From Aquimarina sp. MAR_2010_214 (GTDB taxonomy: Bacteria > Bacteroidota > Bacteroidia > Flavobacteriales > Flavobacteriaceae): a DNA stretch of 64,000 bases. The DNA is taken from positions 2,294,001 to 2,358,000 of the forward strand of contig NZ_PJMS01000001.1 in NCBI RefSeq assembly GCF_002846555.1, written 5' to 3'. Position 1 is the stretch's first letter. Each line of letters begins with the position of its first letter. Shown here in pieces: positions 25,552-33,602 of this stretch. The translations under genes and the position numbers were made by a program. The notes beneath the pieces were generated by a model. That model had not been told where the DNA came from. It saw nothing but the letters and a program-made list of their open reading frames with translations, and did not search any database.

Positions 25552-27423
25552 TTATTCTTCCATTTTTTCAGAAAGTTCAAACCATCGCATTTCATTTTCC
25601 TCTATTTCCTGAATGATTTTTTGGAGTTTTTGGGACTCAGTATTTATTTTTTCTTCGTCTAAGTTACCTTCTGCAAAAAGGGTTTCGATTTCTTTCTTTT
25701 GCAGCTCTAATTTTTTAAGCTCTCGTTCAATTTTACTGAATTCTTTTTGCTCATTATAAGAAAGAGCAGCTTTATTGTCCTTCTTCCAGGTGCTTTTGAC
25801 TTTTGCCTCTGTAGTAGTATCAGATGTTTTTACTTCGACTTCTTTACTATCTTCATAAATACGATAGTCTGTATAATTACCCGGGAAATCCTGAATAACG
25901 CCATTGCCTCTAAAGACGAATAAATGGTCTACGATCTTATCCATAAAATAACGATCATGGGATACAACAATCAAACATCCTGGGAAATCTAATAAGAAAT
26001 TTTCGAGTACATTAAGTGTTACAATATCTAAATCATTGGTAGGTTCATCAAGAATTAAAAAATTAGGGTTTTGAATTAAGACGGTACATAGATATAAACG
26101 TTTACGCTCACCTCCACTTAATTTTTCTACAAAGTCATATTGTTTTTTGCGGTCAAACAAAAAACGTTCGAGCAGTTGTTGTGCAGAAATTTGTCGTCCT
26201 TTTTTTAAAGGAATGTAATCTCCAAATTCTCGAATTACATCGATAACTTTTTGCCCTTCTTTGATCGTTATACCGCTTTGTGTATAATATCCAAATTTTA
26301 TAGTGTCGCCAATCACAATCTTTCCATGGTCAGGAGTTATTGAGCCTGTAATCATGTTTAAAAAAGTAGATTTACCTGTTCCATTTTTACCGATAATACC
26401 AATACGTTCTCCTTTTTTGAAAACATATTCGAATTGGTCTAATAAAACAAGTTCGTCAAAACGTTTAGAAATTTTATGAAGCTCGAGAATCTTACTTCCC
26501 ATACGTTCCATATTAATCTCAAGTTGAACTTCATGATCATGGCGGCGTTTATGAGCACGTTCTTTGATTTCATAGAAATCATCAATTCTAGATTTAGATT
26601 TAGTAGTACGCGCCTTTGGTTGACGACGCATCCAATCTAATTCTTTTTTGTAAAGCTGTTTGGCTTTATCTGTTGTAATCTGGTCATTTACAACTCTAGC
26701 TTCTTTATTTGCCAGATAATAAGCATAGTTACCTTTGTAACTATAGAGTTGGCCATTTTCTAATTCTATAATCTCATTACATACATTTTCTAGAAAATAA
26801 CGATCGTGAGTTACCATAAATAGAGTAAAATTCTCTTTGGCAAAATATTCTTCTAACCATTCTATCATTTCTAAATCCAGATGGTTGGTAGGTTCATCAA
26901 GATATAATAGATTGGGTTTGCTTAATAATATATTTGCCAGAGCTAATCGTTTCTTTTGTCCACCAGATAATTCACTTACCTTTTTGCTCAGGTCGTCTAG
27001 CTTAAGTTTAAAAAGTATTTGTTTATACTGTGTTTCAAAATCCCAGGCATTAATAGCATCCATCTTTTCAAATGCTAGTTGATAGCTTTCTGCATCATCA
27101 GGGTTTAGTAAAGCTTTTTCATAATCATTGATAACCTGAAGGATGTCATTGTCTGATGCAAAAATGGTTTGCTCAATGGTAAGGGTAGGATCCAGATTGG
27201 GTTCCTGAGGCAAAAAAGCTACTTTTAGATTTTTGCGGTATACAACTTGTCCTTCATCTGGTTCTTCATCACCGGCAATAATATCAAGGAGAGAGGTTTT
27301 TCCAGTTCCATTTTTGGCAACAAAACCAATTTTCTGCCCTTCGTTGATTCCGAAAGAGATATTTTTAAAAAGGATACGTTCTCCAAATCCTTTAGCGATA
27401 TTTTCTACTGATACGTAATTCAC
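25552..27423 (-). CDS. ABC-F family ATPase (Uup-like)
   Basis: A 623-residue soluble protein with two ABC ATPase domains and no membrane helices. Domain 1 has Walker A AKNGTGKTSLL, signature ELSGGQKKRLALA and Walker B LLYLDEPTNHLD. Domain 2 has GKNGTGKSTFL, signature KLSGGERKRLYL and FLILDEPTNDLD. An interdomain linker rich in Arg/Lys separates them (RRQPKARTTKSKSRI region), and a C-terminal coiled coil (about 540-623) resembles the DNA/RNA-binding tail of Uup. ABC-F proteins act on ribosomes during translation stress. A TAnnTTTG box lies at 27441-27448. Confidence 0.93.
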   Translation of the reverse strand: MNYVSVENIAKGFGERILFKNISFGINEGQKIGFVAKNGTGKTSLLDIIAGDEEPDEGQVVYRKNLKVAFLPQEPNLDPTLTIEQTIFASDNDILQVINDYEKALLNPDDAESYQLAFEKMDAINAWDFETQYKQILFKLKLDDLSKKVSELSGGQKKRLALANILLSKPNLLYLDEPTNHLDLEMIEWLEEYFAKENFTLFMVTHDRYFLENVCNEIIELENGQLYSYKGNYAYYLANKEARVVNDQITTDKAKQLYKKELDWMRRQPKARTTKSKSRIDDFYEIKERAHKRRHDHEVQLEINMERMGSKILELHKISKRFDELVLLDQFEYVFKKGERIGIIGKNGTGKSTFLNMITGSITPDHGKIVIGDTIKFGYYTQSGITIKEGQKVIDVIREFGDYIPLKKGRQISAQQLLERFLFDRKKQYDFVEKLSGGERKRLYLCTVLIQNPNFLILDEPTNDLDIVTLNVLENFLLDFPGCLIVVSHDRYFMDKIVDHLFVFRGNGVIQDFPGNYTDYRIYEDSKEVEVKTSDTTTEAKVKSTWKKDNKAALSYNEQKEFSKIERELKKLELQKKEIETLFAEGNLDEEKINTESQKLQKIIQEIEENEMRWFELSEKMEE

Positions 27424-27440
27424 AATTTTTTATAAAGTTG

Positions 27441-27448
27441 CAAAGGTA
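27441..27448 (-). promoter_or_regulatory. Predicted -7 box of the ABC-F gene
   Basis: TACCTTTG on the minus strand, 18 nt upstream of the start codon, in the 95-nt gap after lnt. Confidence 0.45.
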
Positions 27449-27518
27449 CAAAGATGCATACTAACATAGTTACAAAGTACAGAAGTATTATGTTAGATTT
27501 TAAGTATTGATTTTCAGG

Positions 27519-29099
27519 CTACATTTTTCTTTTCCGTCGAGTTACAGAAAAAAGAAATATAAAAATCGATAGAAATATAGAAACTCTGGCCAGATAATTT
27601 CCTGCTTTTACATAGAATGTGATCTTATCATTTGTAATAAGATTTCCTCTTAACGCTCCTTGTTTCTCATAATCTAATTTTGTTATGATGTCCCCTGTTT
27701 GATTAATAATTGCAGAAATACCGGTGTTTGCACTTCTAGCTATGCTTCTTCTGGTCTCTATAGCTCTTAGTTTGGCATAAGATAAGTGTTGTCTATGTCC
27801 TTGAGTATTACCCCACCAAGCATCGTTAGTGATAATCGCCAGAAAATTTGCTTTATTTCTAATATACCCTGTGGCAAATTCACCATATACGCTTTCATAA
27901 CAGATTAGAACTCCTACTCCGATACTATCTTTAGAGAAGAATACTTCTCGATCTTCTTGAGTTGTTTTCTTGGCAACTGTACCGCCAAGATCAATCATAG
28001 TATCCCCCAAAAGGGGTTTTAAAACACTTTGGTATGGGAAATTTTCTACACCAACCACTAACTTGCTTTTGTGATATAATTCATCAGTTCCATCAGGGCG
28101 AACAAAAAACGCAGAATTATAGTCATCATAATAAATACCTTTTTTATAGGTATTTGTTTGTTTACGAATTTTACTAGGATCATTAAATACATCCATTAAT
28201 GATATTCCCGCTAATACATTTGCATTAGGGTATTGATTGAGTATTCGCTGTGCAGTATTTTTAGCAATAGAACTAGAGAACTTAGTAAGTCTGTTATTAT
28301 CTGCAAAGACAGTTTCTGGAGCAATAACAAAATTTGTTTTTGAAGTAGCAGCAGTATTGGTTAGCGAGTCTAATAATTTACCTATTCGGCTATCTGTAGT
28401 GTTATATTTTTCGGTGTATGGATTTATGTTTGGCTGTAGAATAACCACTTCAATATCATTACCTTCTTCTTTATAAGTTTTTAGAATAATAAATGATATT
28501 ATAATAGGAATTAGAATTATTAATCCATTGCGAATTGCAGATCTGTATAGAATAGCTTTATCCTTGTGTTCTATATAAAGAAGTATGCTTTTAAAAACAC
28601 TAATATTAATAATCCAAATCCAAAGTGTTCCGCCAAAAGTTCCTGTGTACTCATACCATTGTATCCAAGAAGTAAAACTGGCAAAACCATTACCTAGATT
28701 AAGCCAAGGCCATGAAAATTCCCATTGCAAATGCATGTACTCAAAAGACATCCAGAAGCAAATCAGAAATATGGTACTAATGGTAAATGTGGTTCTTTTG
28801 GCAACAATATGGTAGATCAAGAATACCAAAGTCATTACCAGGCTATTTACGATTTCTGCGAACCACATGCCAAATGGAGTAGAATTATATATCCACCAAG
28901 TGGTAATCATATTCCAGATGAAAAAAGTGAGAAAAGCAAGGCCAAAAACCTGGCTTTTACTGTATTTGTGTTTGCGAATGCTATATTCTGCAATCAAAAG
29001 AGGAATAAACCCAAAGAATAGAAATAAAGGAAAACCATAAGTCGGCCAGCTAATAGCAAGCAGGAGCCCCGAAATAATAGACAAAATGATGTTTCTCAT
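27519..29099 (-). CDS. lnt: Apolipoprotein N-acyltransferase
   Basis: A 526-residue inner-membrane protein. The N-terminal half has several hydrophobic helices. The nitrilase-fold domain contains the catalytic Glu in FVIAPETVF, Lys in LYHKSKLVVGVE, and Cys in VLICYESVYGEF, followed by ITNDAWWGNTQGHRQHL, all diagnostic of Lnt. It N-acylates the N-terminal cysteine of lipoproteins at the outer face of the inner membrane, consistent with the many lipoproteins in this window. Confidence 0.95.
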   Translation of the reverse strand: MRNIILSIISGLLLAISWPTYGFPLFLFFGFIPLLIAEYSIRKHKYSKSQVFGLAFLTFFIWNMITTWWIYNSTPFGMWFAEIVNSLVMTLVFLIYHIVAKRTTFTISTIFLICFWMSFEYMHLQWEFSWPWLNLGNGFASFTSWIQWYEYTGTFGGTLWIWIINISVFKSILLYIEHKDKAILYRSAIRNGLIILIPIIISFIILKTYKEEGNDIEVVILQPNINPYTEKYNTTDSRIGKLLDSLTNTAATSKTNFVIAPETVFADNNRLTKFSSSIAKNTAQRILNQYPNANVLAGISLMDVFNDPSKIRKQTNTYKKGIYYDDYNSAFFVRPDGTDELYHKSKLVVGVENFPYQSVLKPLLGDTMIDLGGTVAKKTTQEDREVFFSKDSIGVGVLICYESVYGEFATGYIRNKANFLAIITNDAWWGNTQGHRQHLSYAKLRAIETRRSIARSANTGISAIINQTGDIITKLDYEKQGALRGNLITNDKITFYVKAGNYLARVSIFLSIFIFLFSVTRRKRKM

Positions 29100-29274
29100 A
29101 AAAAAAGCTTCCTTATCAGTAACGAAATTAAACTTATTTAGTTACAATTAATATAATTGAATGTTTCTTTTTTGTAACGTTTGGTAATGGATAACTTTTT
29201 AAGTATTCAAACTGGCAATTCGGTATAATTCCTCTCCATGCGATATTTATAAGTTCATTACTTAAAATTTGTAT

Positions 29275-29320
29275 TTCATTTCAAGGGATATAGAGTTGTT
29301 TTTCTGATATCTTTTCCAGA
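29275..29320. repeat. Diverged direct repeat, copy 1
   Basis: This stretch reads TATAGAGTTGTTTTTCT in its core, against TATAGAGCTGTTTTTCT in copy 2 at 29388. On the minus strand both encode (E)KQLYIP, so they derive from the same coding sequence. In this copy the frame stops right after YIP. Confidence 0.5.
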
Positions 29321-29381
29321 TTTTTTTATGTTTTGGTAGTTTGATATTTGTGAAAATTAATAGCGGTTAAAATTTATAAAT

Positions 29382-29519
29382 TTATACCTCATTTTCAGGA
29401 ATATAGAGCTGTTTTTCTTGTATCTCTACTAGCCTTTGTTCTATATTTGATTCCGTTGCTAATACTTTTTGTTTATACAATCGAGTGATTGTTAGGGAAA
29501 AGAAAAGTACACATTTCAA
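29382..29519 (-). pseudogene. Short coding remnant carrying the second repeat copy
   Basis: A 45-codon minus-strand frame, with only a TTG as possible start, encodes a hydrophobic stretch CVLFFSLTITRLYKQK, then a charged helix NIEQRLVEIQEKQLYIP and a TAA stop. It looks like the end of a membrane protein (a transmembrane segment plus a coiled helix), but I do not recognize the family. Its last part is the repeat shared with 29275-29320. It could be a genuine tiny gene. Confidence 0.35.
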
Positions 29520-29758
29520 TTAGAGAAGTAATATGTCTGGTGTGTAAAAAACACGATCAATTTTATCTTATAAATATTAGTAAATGGGCAATCATATCTA
29601 AAAAAGTATGACCTGCCAAATTTGATTTTCTTTATAGAAGATTTAGCAGATAAAGAGCATATCAACCAATGACTCCTAAAAAAGAAATGTAAGCAGTAGC
29701 GTAAACAAGCAAAGTTCTAAAATGGCTTTGAATATAAAAATATTCTCTCGCGAGGAAT

Positions 29759-29779
29759 AGACACATATGGTGAGTGTCT
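29759..29779 (+). promoter_or_regulatory. Conserved leader hairpin, cassette 1
   Basis: AGACAC, a 9-nt loop, GTGTCT. The hairpin ends 41 nt before the ATG of the first peptide gene. The same element with the same spacing precedes two later peptide genes, and its 3' half precedes a third. Confidence 0.6.
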
Positions 29780-29820
29780 TAAAATGTTCATCACAAATGT
29801 AAATATTGAATATTTAAATT

Positions 29821-29985
29821 ATGAAAAAATCAATTTTAAATTTAGGAAAAGTTATAAATAAAGCTAAACAAAAAACTATTAATGGTGGACAAATGGAGGC
29901 CTCTTGTGAAGAATTAGGATGGAACGAATCAACTTGTGAACATGCAGCATGGAGTGCTGATGCTAATTATCACAAATGTTGTTAA
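29821..29985 (+). CDS. Double-glycine leader peptide 1 (RiPP/bacteriocin-like precursor)
   Basis: A 54-residue precursor. The leader MKKSILNLGKVINKAKQKTI-NGG (23 residues) is of the Bacteroidota double-glycine type. The 31-residue core starts QMEASCEELGW and carries four cysteines (core positions 6, 16, 30, 31), ending in CC. The leader has no Cys, which fits cleavage after GG by a C39-type peptidase-exporter and then disulfide or thioether bonding; neither enzyme is encoded nearby. Peptide gene 2 follows after 18 nt, so the two form an operon ending at the terminator near 30257. Precursor status is inferred from the leader; the activity is unknown. Confidence 0.75.
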   Translation: MKKSILNLGKVINKAKQKTINGGQMEASCEELGWNESTCEHAAWSADANYHKCC

Positions 29986-30003
29986 ATATAAAATCATTCT
30001 AAA

Positions 30004-30168
30004 ATGAAAAAATCAATTTTAAATTTAGGAAAAGCTTTAAGTAAAGCAGAACAAAAATCAATTAATGGAGGTATTGCTTCATATTTATGTACACTTGGAG
30101 ATCCATGTTATATTTTTATAGGACCAATATGTACAGATGTATGTATGCATGACCCTGGAGGGAGGTAG
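30004..30168 (+). CDS. Double-glycine leader peptide 2
   Basis: A 54-residue precursor with a leader nearly identical to peptide 1 (MKKSILNLGKALSKAEQKSI-NGG). The 31-residue core (IASYLCTLGDPCYIF, then CTDVCMHDPGGR) has cysteines at core positions 6, 12, 20 and 24 and is otherwise unlike peptide 1. It lies 18 nt after peptide 1 without its own leader hairpin. The first 34 nt of the two genes are almost the same at DNA level, which indicates duplication followed by core replacement or fast divergence. Confidence 0.75.
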   Translation: MKKSILNLGKALSKAEQKSINGGIASYLCTLGDPCYIFIGPICTDVCMHDPGGR

Positions 30169-30256
30169 AATGTAAAATTAATTCTACAACTATATATGTT
30201 TAAAAGTAAACAATCATTGTTTTAAATTCATATTACTGTAGGTTATTGATAACTTG

Positions 30257-30297
30257 GCTGCAGTTGCTTTTTAGTAAAAAGCAACTCAGCTTTTTTT
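30257..30297 (+). terminator. Terminator of peptide operon 1-2
   Basis: AGTTGCTTTTT (30262-30272) pairs with AAAAAGCAACT (30276-30286). The stem is extended by GCTG/CAGC with a one-base bulge, and a run of seven Ts follows. Confidence 0.85.
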
Positions 30298-30594
30298 CAA
30301 GAACTTACTAAAGTTTTTTTAAATACATAATAAAAAATCAAAAGTGAATATAAATTACTGTTTTTCAATTAGATATGTTATATTCGTTGTGTTACCCTAA
30401 CCCCTCAACTTAACTCATAATAAAAAAAGAATAAATCCATTATTAATAAAACTATATCAAAATGGATTTCAGCCTTTAGTTTATTCTGAGTTTGGAAGAA
30501 AACAACCCGTTATTACTACTTCATTCTATATATGAAAGTATAAAATACTTTTTATGGCTTTTGTATTATAGACAATATTCTTTTCGAAAAGCAT

Positions 30595-30615
30595 AGACAC
30601 AAGCGATGAGTGTCT
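30595..30615 (+). promoter_or_regulatory. Conserved leader hairpin, cassette 3
   Basis: AGACAC, loop AAGCGATGA, GTGTCT. It ends 40 nt before the ATG at 30656. The sequence between hairpin and ATG is almost identical to the other cassettes. Confidence 0.6.
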
Positions 30616-30655
30616 TAAAATGGTTGTCGTAAAAATTAATCTTAAAACCTATATC

Positions 30656-30871
30656 ATGAAAAATCACATTTTAAACTTGGGTAAAATTTTAACCAAAACT
30701 CAACAAAAACAAATTAACGGAGGCGATTTTAATCCTTGTCCTTGTAGCTCTGAATATGAATTATATTCTGACGGTTCATGTTCATATTCGGCAAGTGGGA
30801 CATCTTGGGGGGCTCCTTTTCCAGGAGGTAGATGTCTGGGTACTTTACAAAACGATTTTTGTTGTGTTTAA
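30656..30871 (+). CDS. Double-glycine leader peptide 3
   Basis: A 71-residue precursor with leader MKNHILNLGKILTKTQQKQI-NGG and the longest core of the set, 48 residues, with six cysteines (core positions 5, 7, 19, 37, 46, 47) and a CCV end. A longer frame begins at 30620, but its 12 extra codons are the conserved untranslated leader shared with the other cassettes (including one where that frame has no such ATG), so ATG 30656 is the start. The even cysteine number suggests paired bonds. Confidence 0.75.
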   Translation: MKNHILNLGKILTKTQQKQINGGDFNPCPCSSEYELYSDGSCSYSASGTSWGAPFPGGRCLGTLQNDFCCV

Positions 30872-30952
30872 GCAAATCATTTTCCTTTACTTATAGAAAC
30901 CGATGAGTGTCTTAAAACGGTTGTCGCAAAAAATAATCTTAAAACCTATATC

Positions 30953-31129
30953 ATGAAAAATCACATTTTAAACTTGGGTAAAATTTTAACCAAAACTCAA
31001 CAAAAACAAATTAGTGGAGGTAGATGTCAAAATGCATTTCAATGTTGGGAGGCAGCAAATTTTTTTGGGCCAGAAGACGCATATGCGTGTATTAATGGAA
31101 ATTGCGGACTTAATCCAGGTCCGCTTTAA
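30953..31129 (+). CDS. Double-glycine leader peptide 4
   Basis: A 58-residue precursor. The leader is identical to peptide 3 apart from SGG in place of NGG. The 35-residue core starts RCQNAFQCWEAANFFGPEDA and has four cysteines (core positions 2, 8, 23, 28), ending LNPGPL. The 5' untranslated region repeats that of peptide 3, with GTGTCT ending 40 nt before the ATG, but the upstream hairpin arm has decayed to AGAAAC. The core shares nothing with peptide 3 beyond cysteine spacing in the broadest sense. Confidence 0.75.
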   Translation: MKNHILNLGKILTKTQQKQISGGRCQNAFQCWEAANFFGPEDAYACINGNCGLNPGPL

Positions 31130-31140
31130 TTTCTGGGAGT

Positions 31141-31243
31141 GTGAAAAATCAATTTTAAACTTAAGAAAAGTTTAGATAAAGTGGAACAAAAAATAATTAA
31201 TACTGAAAATCTTATATCTGGTGAATGCAATTTCCAAAAATAG
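31141..31243 (+). pseudogene. Broken sixth double-glycine peptide gene
   Basis: The DNA GTGAAAAATCAATTTTAAAC aligns with the start of peptides 1 and 2 but begins GTG and has lost one A, which shifts the frame. A second 1-base loss after AGAAAAG restores the leader frame as LDKVEQKII-NTE, so the GG cleavage site has also gone. A short tail LISGECNFQK with one Cys ends at TAG 31241-31243. It begins 11 nt after peptide 4 and is clearly a decayed copy of the peptide 1/2 leader type. Confidence 0.65.
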
Positions 31244-31299
31244 AATAGCACAATTCTTATATGTAAAGTTCTATGCCAAAATAGGATATGCTTGATAAT

Positions 31300-31320
31300 A
31301 GACACAGGCGATGAGTGTCT
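31300..31320 (+). promoter_or_regulatory. Conserved leader hairpin, cassette 5
   Basis: AGACAC, loop AGGCGATGA, GTGTCT, ending 40 nt before the ATG at 31361. Confidence 0.6.
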
Positions 31321-31360
31321 TAAAATGTTTGTCGTAAAAAATAATCTTAAAACTTATATT

Positions 31361-31522
31361 ATGAAAAATTACATTTTCAACTTGGGTAAAATTTTAACCA
31401 AAACTCAGCAAAAACAAATTAATGGAGGAAGGCCAGTTAATTGTTACCATTATGCAATTTGTCCACCAATTAATGAACCAGATTCGTGTATAATTTATGG
31501 TAATGTATGTCATGTGCTATAG
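31361..31522 (+). CDS. Double-glycine leader peptide 5
   Basis: A 53-residue precursor: leader MKNYIFNLGKILTKTQQKQI-NGG and a 30-residue core (RPVNCYHYAICPPINEPDSC, then IIYGNVCHVL) with four cysteines at core positions 5, 11, 20 and 27. A longer frame from 31292 is rejected because its extra 23 codons are the conserved untranslated leader and hairpin. The strong hairpin at 31568-31596 follows and closes the cluster. Confidence 0.75.
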   Translation: MKNYIFNLGKILTKTQQKQINGGRPVNCYHYAICPPINEPDSCIIYGNVCHVL

Positions 31523-31567
31523 GTAGATGGTTCTAAGTGATAATTCCAAATTTTCAATTTACTATAG

Positions 31568-31596
31568 AATTCCCCGAAGCTCTGCTTCGGGGAATT
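31568..31596. terminator. Strong hairpin closing the peptide cluster
   Basis: AATTCCCCGAAGC and GCTTCGGGGAATT form a perfect 13-bp stem with loop TCT. Only a weak T tract follows (ACTCTTTAG), so it may be a terminator or an mRNA-stabilizing hairpin. Confidence 0.7.
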
Positions 31597-31651
31597 ACTC
31601 TTTAGGGCTAAAAAGCATATTTTTAAGTGTTCATTAGAGAAAATAGTTTAC

Positions 31652-31659
31652 TATTTTTG
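31652..31659 (+). promoter_or_regulatory. Predicted -7 box of pssA
   Basis: TATTTTTG matches TAnnTTTG. It lies only 17 nt upstream of the pssA start, which implies a very short mRNA leader. Confidence 0.5.
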
Positions 31660-31675
31660 CACAAAATCAGACTTC

Positions 31676-32431
31676 ATGCTTATTAAAAGACAAATTCCAA
31701 ACTTCATAACACTTCTTAATCTTTTTTGTGGATGCATCGCTGTTATTTTTGCTGTATTAGGGCAACTAGAGTTTACAGCATTATTTGTGATGTTAGGTAT
31801 AGGATTTGACTTTTTCGATGGCTTTGCAGCTAGAATATTAAATGTTAAGAGTGAATTAGGTTTGCAACTTGATTCTTTGGCAGATATGGTTACCAGCGGT
31901 CTAGCTCCAGGTATTGTAATGTATCAATTGTTATCACAAGTATTTGGGAAACCATTTTATGTAGTTCCCGATTCATGGAATTCTGAACAGATTTTAGCAA
32001 GTTTTGATATGTCATATATGTCCCTGCTAGGTTTATTGATAACTTTGGCTTCTGCATATCGATTGGCTAAATTTAATATAGATACCCGCCAAACTACTTC
32101 ATTTATTGGTTTACCAACACCGGCAAATACATTATTGATTATTAGTTTGCCATTAATACTTAAGTTTCAGCAAGAGCCTTGGATTTTAGAAATTGTCCTT
32201 AATAAATGGTTTTTGATTGGTTTAACTTTGCTAAGTTGTTATTTGCTCAATGCAGAAATTCCTCTATTTGCTTTAAAATTTAAGACCTGGGGATTTGCAG
32301 AAAATAAAGTTCGCTATATTTTTATAATACTTACCGTTATATTAATTGTACTCTTGAAATTTGTAGCAGTACCATGTGTGATACTACTTTATATTTTGAT
32401 GTCGGTTTTTTTTAAGAATAAGTTAGTTTAA
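31676..32431 (+). CDS. pssA: CDP-diacylglycerol-serine O-phosphatidyltransferase
   Basis: A 251-residue multi-pass inner-membrane enzyme. The CDP-alcohol phosphatidyltransferase motif DGFAAR followed by G and two Asp ([20 protein letters not shown], then DSLAD) is complete at about residues 48-76. [19 protein letters not shown] is the typical start of PssA. It makes phosphatidylserine for phosphatidylethanolamine. The 3' end overlaps the convergent lptB gene by 4 nt. Confidence 0.95.
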   Translation: MLIKRQIPNFITLLNLFCGCIAVIFAVLGQLEFTALFVMLGIGFDFFDGFAARILNVKSELGLQLDSLADMVTSGLAPGIVMYQLLSQVFGKPFYVVPDSWNSEQILASFDMSYMSLLGLLITLASAYRLAKFNIDTRQTTSFIGLPTPANTLLIISLPLILKFQQEPWILEIVLNKWFLIGLTLLSCYLLNAEIPLFALKFKTWGFAENKVRYIFIILTVILIVLLKFVAVPCVILLYILMSVFFKNKLV

Positions 32432-33171
32432 TTGAAGTCCAACTTCTTTTTTCGAAGTTCAAAATTTTGTCCTAGATATACTTTACGTACCATTTCATCC
32501 TCGGCCAATTCTTCAGGAATACCTGCTTTTAGGATGCTTCCTTCAAACATTAAATAGGTTCTGTCTGTAATAGCAAGAGTTTCTTGTACATTATGATCTG
32601 TGATCAGAATCCCAATATTCTTATTTTTTAATTGAGCAACAATACGTTGTATATCTTCTACGGCTACCGGATCAACTCCTGCAAAAGGTTCATCCAAAAG
32701 AATAAAATTAGGATCTGTTGCTAATGCTCGTGCTATCTCTGTACGACGACGTTCACCACCACTTAATAAATCACCACGATTTTTACGAATATGCCCTAAA
32801 CCAAATTCTTCGATAAGAGCCTCCATTTTATGCAATTGTTCCTTCTTAGAAAGTTTAGTAAGTTGAAGCACACTTAAGATATTATCTTCAATACTTAATT
32901 TTCTAAACACAGAAGCTTCCTGGGCCAAATAACCAATTCCATTTTGTGCACGTTTATACATTGGATATTTGGTGATATCGATATTGTCTAGTGTAATTTT
33001 TCCTCCGTTAGGTTTTACCAAGCCAACAATCATATAAAAAGAAGTTGTTTTACCAGCACCATTAGGCCCCAGGAGTCCAACAATTTCTCCTTGATTAACT
33101 TCAAGAGAAATTCCTTTTACTACTTTTCTACCTTTATATGATTTTACTAGGTTATCTGCTTTTAACTTCAT
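32428..33171 (-). CDS. lptB: LPS export ABC transporter ATP-binding protein
   Basis: A 247-residue ATPase: Walker [14 protein letters not shown] (about 35-47), signature [16 protein letters not shown], Walker [20 protein letters not shown] and H-loop [10 protein letters not shown]. The DPFAGVDP-type Walker B extension and the DHNVRETL-like H-loop identify LptB. It powers lipopolysaccharide extraction from the inner membrane by the Lpt complex. It is 80 nt downstream of the kdsD-tatC-AhpD-like group on the same strand, linking Kdo synthesis and LPS export. Confidence 0.95.
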   Translation of the reverse strand: MKLKADNLVKSYKGRKVVKGISLEVNQGEIVGLLGPNGAGKTTSFYMIVGLVKPNGGKITLDNIDITKYPMYKRAQNGIGYLAQEASVFRKLSIEDNILSVLQLTKLSKKEQLHKMEALIEEFGLGHIRKNRGDLLSGGERRRTEIARALATDPNFILLDEPFAGVDPVAVEDIQRIVAQLKNKNIGILITDHNVQETLAITDRTYLMFEGSILKAGIPEELAEDEMVRKVYLGQNFELRKKKLDFN

Positions 33172-33251
33172 ATTAGAATGACTTCTTTATATAGTGGGTG
33201 TTGCTAAAATAAGGTCGTAAATTTACACTATTCTTTTTAACCACTATAAAC

Positions 33252-33602
33252 TTATGAAGCTTTTGCTTCAAGTGCATCCCAAAACTCATAGGCACGACGT
33301 AAATGAGGAATAACAATAGTGCCTCCTACCAAAGTAGCAATACTAAGGGATTCAACTACTTCTTCTTTGGTTAACCCTTCTTTATGACAGGTTTCAAGAT
33401 GGTAGCGTACACAGTCGTCACAGCGTAACACTAAAGAAGCCACTAGTCCTAATAATTCTTTGGTTTTTACATTTAGAGCACCTTCCATAAAGGCATTGGT
33501 ATCCAAGTTAAAGATTCTCTTGATTATTTTATTATTATCCTCCAGAATACGAGAATTCATTTTCTCTCTGTAGCTGTTGAATTCGTCGATTATATCACTC
33601 AT
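33252..33602 (-). CDS. Carboxymuconolactone decarboxylase family (AhpD-like) protein
   Basis: A 116-residue protein with the AhpD-like CxxC-x3-H motif CDDCVRYH (about residues 59-66) and a C-terminal helix typical of the CMD fold. Such proteins are peroxidatic or thiol reductases. Its start overlaps the tatC stop by 4 nt, so it is translationally coupled to tatC. Confidence 0.88.
   Translation of the reverse strand: MSDIIDEFNSYREKMNSRILEDNNKIIKRIFNLDTNAFMEGALNVKTKELLGLVASLVLRCDDCVRYHLETCHKEGLTKEEVVESLSIATLVGGTIVIPHLRRAYEFWDALEAKAS

Larger units (their letters stand above)
29100..29820. other. Long intergenic region before the small-peptide cluster
   Basis: This 721-nt stretch has no full-length gene. 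It contains two diverged copies of a 45-bp sequence (29275-29320 and 29388-29432), a short minus-strand ORF at 29382-29519 that looks like a gene tail, and the leader hairpin at 29759-29779 that belongs to the first peptide gene. The remainder is AT-rich without recognizable features. Confidence 0.55.
30169..30655. other. Spacer between two peptide operons
   Basis: This 487-nt gap holds the terminator at 30257-30297, a 9-bp inverted repeat (AAATCCATT near 30435 and AATGGATTT near 30461) and the leader hairpin of the next cassette at 30595-30615. No ORF is supportable. Confidence 0.55.

Noticed and set aside
28585..29021. Plus-strand reading frames inside lnt
   Set aside because: They are antisense shadows of a gene with intact catalytic motifs.
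30620..30655. Longer start for peptide 3 (12 extra codons)
   Set aside because: The extra codons are the conserved untranslated leader, which in the 30953 cassette has no equivalent ATG.
31292..31360. Longer start for peptide 5 (23 extra codons)
   Set aside because: The extension covers the hairpin and conserved leader; the internal ATG matches all other precursors.
29759..31425. A CRISPR-like array of direct repeats
   Set aside because: The repeated blocks of about 110 nt each contain a 5' leader plus a coding leader, spacing is irregular, and each is followed by an open frame; they are duplicated genes.
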